Shown here in pieces: positions 55,749-64,000 of a stretch of 64,000 nucleotides of DNA. Below the pieces are notes generated by a model. It was not told where the DNA came from, made no database searches, and was given only the letters and a program-made list of their open reading frames with translations. The DNA is taken from positions 2,947,884-3,011,883 of the forward strand of contig NC_081332.1 of assembly GCF_022539665.2 (NCBI RefSeq), read 5' to 3'. A program made the translations under genes and the position numbers. Position 1 is the stretch's first letter, and each line of letters opens with the position of its first letter. The stretch is from Daphnia carinata. Taxonomy: Eukaryota > Arthropoda > Branchiopoda > Diplostraca > Daphniidae.

Positions 55749-56593
55749 TTAGCCCATCACCTGCTCCGTCAAGATGCGACCCCTTCCCTCGAATCCAATC
55801 CAACTTTGAAACAAAGAGGCGAGGACACAAAACGGAGCGACACGAAAAATGGCGCTGTCCGTCGAAGACGCAGATAGGGTTCCAGCTGCGGGAAATCCGG
55901 GAGCTGGAAAAGGTTTTGTTTGTTGATAAAAACGTTGTTCTCTCCTATTATCTCTAAAGACGGAAAGAAATTAGTTTTGTTTCTCAATTTTTGTCTACCA
56001 TCCACTTTGGGCATCTGCCTTCTCAGTTTAAATGTCACGTGATCATTTTCTAAGTCAATGGCAGGCCTGAAATTCAGCTGATCGGAGACAGACTCAAAAA
56101 AAAAAAAAAAAAAAAAAAGGAGCATTTTGCATCTTAGAAAAAAAGCCAAAACCTTTTACTGTGTGTGTCTTTAGTTCCAGTCTTTTCCTCCAAAAAAAAA
56201 AAAAAGGACGAGAAAACAAAGGAAAGACGTAAAACGTTCACACGGTACGCGCTGAAAATAAAATAAAATAGACAAAAAGGAGAGAGAGAGGTTCTTTTTC
56301 GCTTCCCAATCAAATCGGTCGTTAAAACGAAAAAAAAAAAAGGGGGGGATAGAAAAGAAAAACTACTCACACACACACACAAATGTGTGGGTGTATATTA
56401 CAGACGGAGCGTCGTGACGTTGCAGCGTGAATTCTTGAACGAGTTCCGTTTCGATCTGATTGTCCACCAGGTTCCACTTGATGTCTCCGCCTAATCATCA
56501 ACTCCTTTTTTCCCACAACATTTTTCTCTCTTTTCTACTTGTCATTTCGTGACACACACACAGTTGCATAACTCCGTTAAATAGGCGCTTACC
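55749..56593 (-). CDS. Candidate unrecognised gene, 3' part, four exons
   Basis: Predicted exons on the minus strand: ?-56593 (donor GTAAGC), 56490-56402 (donor GTAATA), 56077-55999 (donor GTAGAC) and 55903-55749 ending in TAA. Introns are 102, 324 and 95 bp; the last acceptor is a strong CCTTTTCCAG. All three junctions keep one frame. The product contains FRKREKQKSGGDIKWNLVDN, then QIETELVQEFTLQRHDAPS, LNFRPAIDLENDHVTFKLRR and a Ser/Ala-rich tail. I do not recognise any family. No start codon is visible and the 5' end is unknown. It could be a real small gene, an alternative tail of another transcript, or chance; unconstrained sequence here often looks open. Confidence 0.28.
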
Positions 56594-57347
56594 TGATTTC
56601 TGTTTTTCTCTTTTTCGAAATGATGCCGTTGGAAAAAAAAAAAGGATCGATACACACAACAGATGATATTGATGAGTTTGAGCCGCGTCGTAAAAACAAA
56701 AAAAAAAGCAGCGGTGGGTTGGGCTGTGGCGGCATGGCAGTTTCCATGACTCGGCTCACTGGAACACACAAAAAATCTTGGGTTGCACAACGGTTAGAGA
56801 CTGGAGACGCCGTCTTAACGTGTCGTAAATCTTTGAACTTCTCGTCCTGACCGACAGAGCCGCCAAATGACGTATCCAACTTTCCTTAATGTTTGTTTCA
56901 ATTTAATATTATGTGATCCCGCCTTTCATTGTCAGCTGATCAGACATGACTCTCATACACGAACATCACGACCCCCTTTTTCAATCCTTTTTCTACATTC
57001 CGGAACTACTATCGTATGAGACTCAATACTTCAAATGAGACTTTTCTTTTCAAGAAAAAAAATTGTAGAAATGAAATTTTGAGTTATTTAGGCTCAATTC
57101 ACCCTTGGTAGAAAACTGTTGAGCCATGGCTGACCTAGACATAAACAACAGACGAGAGAAATTTACAAAGACCGACTACGTGGAGCCGCCACCGTCCTCA
57201 ATTCTCCCCCTCTCATTGATCAAATGAAAACAGAAAATCATTTTCTTTATACGCACATAACAAAGCTGTATTGCTCAATTACAAACTGATACTTGACTTT
57301 GTTACACATCAAAAGGAACCAGGAACCCATATAGATGTATAGTTGTC

Positions 57348-57378
<31 letters not shown>

Positions 57379-57880
57379 CTTTAGAGTTTAAAATACAAAG
57401 AAAATTTCAAATGAACGAGAGAAAAAAAAAACGGAAAACAAACAAACGGAACACGAAAATAATAGATGTGTGTGTGTGTGTGTGGCTGCGCGCGCTACGT
57501 TTTGTATATAAAGGGCGTGTCATCATATCATCATCTAAACCGTGTTGTACAATAAGTGCAATTCGTCGGCTAAATAACGGCAATAATCATCCATTTGTAT
57601 AGCGGCTAGGGAGGGGACATCCAATAGTTGGACAATGAAATTCACAAAAAAAAAAAAAAATAATGACCACAAATTTCAAAAAGAATATAAAAGGAGGGTC
57701 CACGATGAAATTGAACGCACTGAAATGTTGTCACACGCGCATTTACTCCTCCCCAAAAAAGAAATTGTGTGTACGCCACTGTCAAACCGCACCGTGATTT
57801 TTTTTTTTTTCACTTTCTTTGTGTTTGTTGTTTTCCGCCGGACCTGACGTACGCAACTACACACACACACACACGGACTT

Positions 57881-57881
57881 A

Positions 57882-57917
<36 letters not shown>
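57881..57917. repeat. AT dinucleotide repeat
   Basis: About 18 AT units with one AA interruption, in the presumed 3' region of bifid. Confidence 0.95.
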
Positions 57918-57928
57918 GAACATGTACA

Positions 57929-57934
57929 TTTATT
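57929..57934 (-). terminator. Possible polyadenylation signal of bifid
   Basis: AATAAA on the minus strand is the first canonical hexamer I found downstream of the stop codon, about 1.08 kb away. It sits beside a long TA repeat. AATAAA is common by chance in A-rich DNA, so support is weak. Confidence 0.22.
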
Positions 57935-59015
57935 AGATACACAGCCCACACACACACGCGTATATATCTATTTTAAATATAGGTGTGTGTTTTTTACTAG
58001 AACTTTGAAGAGAGACGACAGTTTGCCAAAAAATGAGAAGAAAGCCACACAAACGAATAGATCGGAATAAATCCCCCCCCCCAACGTCCGGCCGACATCA
58101 ACAAACAACAACAAATGAAGACTTGAAACGCAAAAGAGAATAACCGTATATATAATAGTTTGACATGACATACGTATAGGCCTATATCGTAATGAGAGAG
58201 CACGAACAAAAAGAAACGGACGTGTGTGTAAGAGGCAAGGAAATGGAGACGTGTGTGTGAAAATGTCAAACTCATTGGCACACGAACGGATTTTTTTTTT
58301 TTTTGATCACACAAAATGAAAAATGTTGAGAAAAAAAAAAACAGCGATGATAAATGGTGTGTACACGATTTTGTATATGCAAATGATGTTTTCATACCCG
58401 GGTATGTTACTAGACGAGGAGGCAGGTAGGCAGAGCAGTGTGATCGGAGGGAGGTTTATATGTCGGACCTTTTTTTTTTGAAAATTGCATGAACAGACAT
58501 TCTCAACACACACACAAGATACAAGCATGTACAATGAGAGATGAAACTCGTGGAATTGGGGGGGAGGGCGGACCAGATGGAAAATAATTCTTAAGAAAAA
58601 AGACCACACGTATTTCAACATTATTTTTTTTTTTTTCTCTTTGGTTTCGAAGATGTTTCTGTTTTTCTCGTCTGTTTGTGTGTCTGTGTGTGTAGAGACT
58701 AACCTAACCAAAAATGATTTGTTCGAAATTCTTTCAACTATTATATTCACATTCATTTTGTAAAAAAAAAAAAAAAAAAAAATCCTTGCCAGATGCTAGT
58801 GGTTTGGAATTGTGCCATTGAAGAAAAGACATGCGCTCAAAAAAAAACAAAACAAAAGTATACACACAGAGTTGCCATAGAATTCAACAAGATCAAGTCA
58901 AAAAAATGAGGGGGAAAAAAAAAGGAGAGAAGGAGATAATATATATATATATAAACTATAATTATTTAAAAAATTGTGACGAGACGATAAAAAAAAATAT
59001 GGGGAGGATGAGAAA

Positions 59016-60358
59016 CTACTTTGGATCGCAACTGTCGATGGATCCGTTGGATTCAGCACCGGCGGCAATCATGCCCTTGGCCATTTCTAAGCCGTTTATC
59101 ATTTTCTCCATGTTCTTTAAATCGCTAGCCGATGCGGCGTTGCTGGCCGCGCTGCTCACCGTGCTCGAGACGGACGACGGTGTAGGAGACGGCGACCGGT
59201 GATGATGCGGCGGAGGCGATCCTTTAGGACTGGATCCTTTCGGACTGACGGCCTCGAAGGCGGACGAGCCCAACGACAGGCCGACGTGCGATTTGTGTCC
59301 AGCCGGTGGACTTGTACTACTACCGCTGCCCGGCTGTAAACTGTAGGGAGCGAAACGGTGCTGACCTCTGAGACGTTGGCCGCTCTCTCCTCCTGCGCCA
59401 GTGGAAGGAGGCGTCGTCGACAGGGGTGTGGTGACGGGTAGAATTGGCGCCAACGGAAGAGAAGGAGGCTGGGACAAAGGATGGCCGACGCCTGTCGATG
59501 GGAGTGACGTTGCAACTTGTCCGGCTGCTGCCGCAGCCCCGGCGTTCGTGGCCGCCGAGTGGGCCGCAATGGCGGCCGAGAGATTCTGATAGGCGTGCGG
59601 ATGGAAGAGCTGATGCTGTGCGGCCAGGGCCAACTGGGCGTTCAGCAGCAAATTGTGTCCGGCCATGTGGGCGCCCATGTGCGCAGACGCGGCGGCGGCA
59701 GCCAGGCCGGCCATGGCGTGACCGGACGGGCCAGATGGACCGTGAGCTCCGTGATTGATGCCGTGGCCGTGAGCGTGATGGAGTAGCTGACTCAGCTGAT
59801 GCAGAGACGGCCCTCCCGGATACAATCCAGCACCCGGATAGAGGTAAGGGAGCAGATGAGGTGGCGGAGGTAGAGGTGGGCCTAAACTGACCGTGCTGGG
59901 GTGGACGGACGAGAGGAGACCGCCGGCGCCGCCCGAATTGGCCAACGCCGAATGGATGTGCTGGGCGGCAGCGGCGGCCGCGGCTGCAGCCGCAGCAGCC
60001 GCCGAGCCAGGAGACAACATGGAAGCCGGCCCTGCTGCAGCGTTGCCACCACTGGCAGCGCCGTGTTGTTGCTGCTGCTGTTGGCCTCCGCCGGACGACG
60101 ACGACACTCTTTGATTCAAATGATTCTCTCGATTCCTCTGCATGTGTTGTTGCATCTGCTGCTGGACGAGCAAGTGATGCTGCAGGCTGTGATTGTGGTG
60201 CGGATGAAGACTGTTGAGGTGATGGTTGTGCAGTTGATGATGCAAAGACGACGGCTGATGTTGGTGATGGTGGTGGTCGTTGTTGCCGTCGGAATCCGAG
60301 TCGCCGTGGTGGTGCGACGGCGTCCCCGTCCGGCTCATATCCTCCGACATGCTGGCAT
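59016..60358 (-). CDS. bi: bifid last exon: low-complexity C-terminus and TBX2/3 tail motif
   Basis: A single 1343 bp exon encoding the last 447 residues or so. It opens [20 protein letters not shown] and contains His runs, Gln runs ([21 protein letters not shown]), a run of 13 alanines (60002-59964) and Pro/Leu-rich segments. [10 protein letters not shown] and [13 protein letters not shown] near the end resemble conserved parts of TBX2/3 proteins. The alanine run uses four different codons in mixed order, so it is not a recent triplet expansion. Stop is TAG at 59018-59016. Confidence 0.95.
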
Positions 60359-63000
60359 CTATTTGTTTTTAAATAGAAACGTTTGTTTTTTTTTTACTTT
60401 TCCGAGAATAACTTTTTACGATTTTATAATAACACTTGATGTTTCCCTATATAGAATGAAGGCCAAAATTTAAAAAAAAAAGGGAGGCAGTATTTCCGGT
60501 GTGGTTTTACATGTTTCCTTTTTGAAAGGAGGTATCAAAGTCTCGTCTTTAAAGGGCATTTTTAAAAGTCCATAATAAGTTGGCAGTTATATCTATTTAT
60601 TTTTTTTTTCCCCACTTCTATTGTTTGTCTGTTTGTTTTTTTCTCTAATTCTTGGAGCTGTCAACGGACGCCAACCGCAAAGCGGAAACACAATTGCCTC
60701 GACGCCGTGGAAAAAAAAGGGGCAACCATTTTTTTTTTTGTGCGCAAAAAGGAGGACACGAAAGACACGCACGAAACGTGAAAAGTGGCGTCATTTTCGA
60801 CAGAGTTTGGCGGCTGTTTCACGACACTTGGAGAATATATGGACAGGTGTGTGTGTGTCTATTAGTTCATTGGGTTGTTTGCTGCTTCTGTCTGCTAGAC
60901 ACGAAAATAACCAAAAAGACTAAGGCACACATGTCTTTCGAAAAAGAAAGAAAGACTATGTAAAATAGCCGCGAGAGACATTAACAAGTCCGTGTCAATG
61001 GCCGGGCAGGGCGACTGTGCCCCCTTTTCACGCTTCATGGGCATTTCACTACTCACTTTTCCCAAAGTTTCTATTCTTTTTTTTTTTTTTTTTTGTTTTG
61101 TTTTTAAAGAAGAAAATGGACAAGGTAAATACAATAAAAATATCAAATTGGAGGCCTTCCTTTAGGAGTGTGTAGTAAAAACGGGAAGGAGAGAGGGAGC
61201 CAAAAATAAAAACAAAACAAAAAAGAAAAAAGAGTTGAATGGACAAGGTGAGACACTTACCGTCAGAGATGTGAAGGGGAGATGCGCCGTCTCGTCCGTC
61301 GCTAGTGCCGACAACGTCCAGTTTCTCGTCGTCCAGATCGTGAACGCCATCTTGACTGGAATCGGGAGCCGGCGAGCAGGACATGGACATGGCGCCGCCA
61401 GTTGCGTGACCGTGAACGCCGCCACCGAGCACGGCCAGGTGATGCGCGTGGTGGTGTCCGTGGTGATGGCCGTGATGGCCAACGTGGTGATGGCCGTGCA
61501 GACCCGTACTGCCTACACCTACACCTCCGCCGCTGGACGAATGGTGGTGGTGATGTTTGTGCGGCGACGGATCGTCGTGATGCCGTTGCGACGCTGCCAA
61601 CATGGCCTGCCTGCTGAATCGAATCAAACCAATAAGTTGGGCTTCTCATTTTCGTCCAAAATTCACCCCCCTCCCCCTTTTTGACGGTGTGTAGTCGAGT
61701 GTGTAGAAGCTGAGACGACAGACTGTGTTTTTTTTTTTCTTTCTTTATGTTTATTGTTTTATGGGTTGGCTAGTCGCCTGTCTCAACTTCTCAACGTACG
61801 TATGATCAACTTTATCCCCTCTACCCCCCAATTACCACAATGATGTCTTGGTTTTTCCTTTCACCTTTTTTTTTTTCTTTCCTTGTCTCTTTTTCTCTCA
61901 CTTGATGAGCAATTGCTCGTTGGAAGGTTCAAAAAGTCCCAACAACAAGCCCCCAGTAGAAGAAACAAAAGATAACAATAAAAAAAAAACGGACGAGAAC
62001 TGTCAAATAGACAGTCGGTTGTGTCTATATAACAAGGTCGCATCTGCTTCTTGTTGGAACCTCATTTGGCCTGTGTGTGTGTCGTTCTCTCGGCTAATAC
62101 GACGGACACACTGTGAAAATGTGAACATCTGCCCGGGGTTTTAGAGTAATTAGCCGCGGATCGGATGACAGCTTGCGGTGTCTGTGTGTGTTGGTGGAGG
62201 AGTAGTGGTGTGGCAAAGGGTGAATACAGCGAGATTGTCCGACTACTTACTTTACTTACTCTCTCTCTGCTCTTTCTCTTACTGTGTACAAACACACACA
62301 GCAGCAGCAGAGAAAGAGAGAATTGTATGCGCTCTTTTTCAAGGGGGAGGATGGCCTACACCCAGCGGGATACTAAAAACGAGAGGGGCGTTGGGGAGGT
62401 TTCGCTCTGTGTGTGTAGGGACAAGCATAAGCGAGCGTGTGCTCGTTGTTTGCACAACAAATGACGACCATTTCATCGGCTCGTGATCCCCCCCCCCCTC
62501 TTCTATCTCGTAACTGGCGCCAGTGTCAACAAAAGCAAAGAGCCTCTCTGTCTATTATTTGTCAATCTGCTGGACACTGGGCGCTTTTCCCTAGCCCCCC
62601 GCGGAATGTTGTCATGTTTGGTCAAACAAAAAAAAAAAAAACAAGAGAAAAGGGAAGAAAACTATTCAACTCACTTTTTTTCACGCTTGCCAGCTCCAGT
62701 GTCCCGGAATCCTTTGGCGAACGGGTTGTTATCGATTTTCAATTGCGTGATCTGGGAAATTTCAAAAACAAAAGAATGATTATCGATGCAAAAATGGAGG
62801 GGAAAAAAAAGGGCACTCGACGTGCGTTGGAGAAGGTCGACACCTTTTCTTACCTTTTCATTTTGATAAGCCGTGACGGCGATGAACTCGGTCTCCTTGA
62901 AGACGTAAGTGCGAAACGTGCTGTAGGGCAGCTTGAGGATGTCGTTGGCGCGCACCAGATGAAATCGCGGCTGGTACTTGTGCATCGAATTCAATATCGT
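59016..63000 (-). CDS. bi: bifid/optomotor-blind T-box transcription factor (TBX2/3 family), 3' half
   Basis: T-box factors bind T-half sites in DNA, and the TBX2/3 group mostly represses. In insects bifid patterns wing, eye and optic lobe. Minus-strand exons: 63000-62854, 62751-62675, 61610-61261 and 60358-59016, the last ending in TAG. All phases agree. The first two give the C-terminal half of the T-box ([47 protein letters not shown]), which I recall as identical or nearly so in Drosophila bifid. Then come His-rich, Gln-rich and Ala-rich regions and a C-terminal [17 protein letters not shown], resembling the conserved tail of vertebrate TBX2/3. The N-terminus and first half of the T-box are off the right edge; no such exon was found in 63001-64000. 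Confidence 0.95.
60359..61260 (-). other. bifid intron, 902 bp
   Basis: Starts GTAAGTG and ends AAATAG on the minus strand. Contains poly-T/A runs and a short GT tract near 60847-60858. No other feature seen. Confidence 0.85.
61261..61610 (-). CDS. bi: bifid exon: His/Gly-rich region after the T-box
   Basis: Continues the basic end of the T-box as [14 protein letters not shown] and then enters a histidine-rich stretch (repeated [11 protein letters not shown]-like units between about 61570 and 61430), followed by [20 protein letters not shown]. Histidine repeats of this kind occur in transcription factors and can direct proteins to nuclear speckles. Acceptor CAGCAG precedes 61610; donor GTAAGT follows 61261. 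One base carried over. Confidence 0.92.
61611..62674 (-). other. bifid intron, 1064 bp
   Basis: Starts GTGAGT and ends CAGCAG on the minus strand. It includes a C run near 62489-62497 and short homopolymers. Plus-strand frames of about 100 codons near 62165-62490 are low-complexity and look accidental. Confidence 0.85.
62675..62751 (-). CDS. bi: bifid exon: end of T-box
   Basis: Encodes [20 protein letters not shown] then GKREK. The [10 protein letters not shown] helix inserts into the minor groove in T-box structures. Acceptor TTTCCCAG precedes 62751; donor GTGAGT follows 62675 and leaves two bases. Confidence 0.97.
62854..63000 (-). CDS. bi: bifid exon: T-box core
   Basis: Encodes 49 residues, [20 protein letters not shown] followed by [20 protein letters not shown] and AVTAYQNEK. 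This is the most conserved part of the T-box, including DNA-contact and dimer-interface segments. Acceptor AAAGCAG precedes 63000; donor GTAAGA follows 62854. Phase 0 at both ends. Confidence 0.97.
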
Positions 63001-64000
63001 CTGCTTTAACCAAGAAAAAAGGCGAGACACGAAATAAAAAAAAAGAAAAACATGATTAATCTGCACACACACTACCCATTTTTTTCTTCTTTAAATTCTA
63101 TTCAAAAAGAAATCAATAAAACGATCGTCATCAGCGTTGATTGTCTACCATCCAACCCCTACACGCCCCCCCCCCCCACCCGCAATTTTCGGAAATTCAC
63201 TCAATCGTTAATATTTATACGATTTTTTTGTGTGTGTCATTTTCGTTTTTTTTTATGCGACTGAGTCAGACGCGGGGAGTTGATTGCGATTGATTTGTCA
63301 TCGGTGCGCGTGCGCTGCCCAATTTTCGCGCATCGTCGACCATCAGAATGTGCTGTCGAGACGGGAGGCTGATTTGATGTGTTATTTTGGCCTGAATGTC
63401 AGCCAAGGGTTTGTTCGTCTGTGTGAACCGCAATAACGAAGAGGGAACGAACGCCAAACGACGGCCGATTGTTCTCACACGAGGAACAGCGTCGCCCTTT
63501 TGCATCCCCCCCCCCGTTTTTCACAGACAGGCAGACACAAAGACACACACAAAGGGGTGGCAATGTGATGCAACTAGAGTCACGTCGCAACGACTCGATG
63601 AAAAAAAAAAAAAAATCAAAGAGTTTTAGGGAAAAAGAAGGAAACAGCAGCACCTTATATACGCCCCTATACGCTGTCAGACTAGCAAAATCCTCAGAGA
63701 GACGCGGGTCACAAAAGATGCCGAATTCTATGAGAATTGGTATATTCCCCCCCCCTCTCAGTGGTAATGGAGAAAGAGCCAACTAGATACCATCAGCTTT
63801 TTAGGAAATTAGCTATTTATACAAATGCACACGCATTCATTTTCCATCCCCTCTGCCAATAAGGGAGGGGATAAGGGTAACAACAATCAACAAGAACCGG
63901 AAATGTCTTTTAAATATTCTAATATCTTTTGAACTCTTGCCGCGCATCTAATAATGGTAATGCACAATTTCTTCAATTTTCATAGACATTTTTTTTTTTC
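63001..64000 (-). other. bifid intron, right part runs off window
   Basis: The exon upstream of 63000 should encode the first half of the T-box. I searched this kilobase on the minus strand and found no T-box-like sequence. It holds C runs (63167-63177, 63507-63515, 63747-63755) and poly-A at 63601-63615. Confidence 0.75.

Larger units (their letters stand above)
56594..59015. other. 3' flank and probable 3' UTR of bifid, no further gene recognised
   Basis: The bases to the right of about 57900 are likely the 3' untranslated region of the T-box gene. The stretch contains TA repeats (57881-57917, 58938-58952), poly-T near 57352-57378 and a CA repeat. A 33-codon plus-strand frame opens at 57126 in good start context (GAGCCATGG) but has no support. 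Confidence 0.5.

Noticed and set aside
59016-63000. Brachyury, TBX20 or TBX6 type T-box
   Set aside because: [20 protein letters not shown] together with [18 protein letters not shown] and the C-terminal tail motif fit the TBX2/3 (bifid) group.

Overview
The window is eukaryotic nuclear DNA, most likely from an arthropod. I lean towards a small crustacean such as a cladoceran, but I cannot prove the species. The genes are split by GT..AG introns, several of them only 63-174 bp. The T-box gene at the right end carries stretches that match Drosophila optomotor-blind. The left end carries a FANCJ-type helicase, a gene Drosophila lacks, so the source is not a fly. The non-coding DNA is filled with very long A/T homopolymers (up to 55 uninterrupted A), runs of G or C, and CA, GA and TA microsatellites. 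Most open frames outside the two genes are products of that low-complexity sequence.

Left part (1-28098, minus strand): one gene encoding a BRIP1/FANCJ DNA helicase. I resolved 14 coding exons by splice sites, reading phase and protein motifs: Walker A, four iron-sulphur cysteines, DEAH box, motif V and motif VI. Its C-terminal end runs off the left edge. Nine exons sit compactly in 1-4622 apart from one 1.1 kb gap. Then come a 7.7 kb intron, a lone 78 bp exon, a 15.2 kb intron and the first two coding exons at 27.6-28.1 kb. One junction (between 2497 and 3617) does not join in phase and is marked unresolved. A splice acceptor directly upstream of the start codon implies a 5' untranslated exon further right.

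Middle (28.1-59.0 kb): about 31 kb without a recognisable gene. It holds microsatellites, homopolymers, a few perfect hairpins and some exon-like islands. The best island is a chain on the minus strand at 55.7-56.6 kb, where three junctions keep phase and end in a stop. It is offered as a low-confidence unrecognised gene.

Right part (59.0-64.0 kb, minus strand): the 3' half of a TBX2/3-family gene, the orthologue of bifid/optomotor-blind. Two exons cover the C-terminal half of the T-box. Two further exons carry histidine-, glutamine- and alanine-rich regions and a C-terminal motif like that of vertebrate TBX2/3 repressors. The N-terminal exons lie beyond the right edge. The two main genes share orientation but no known pathway: BRIP1 acts in crosslink and replication-fork repair, bifid in developmental patterning. 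The gene-poor stretch is a natural place to look for distal enhancers of bifid, but that is inference from position only.
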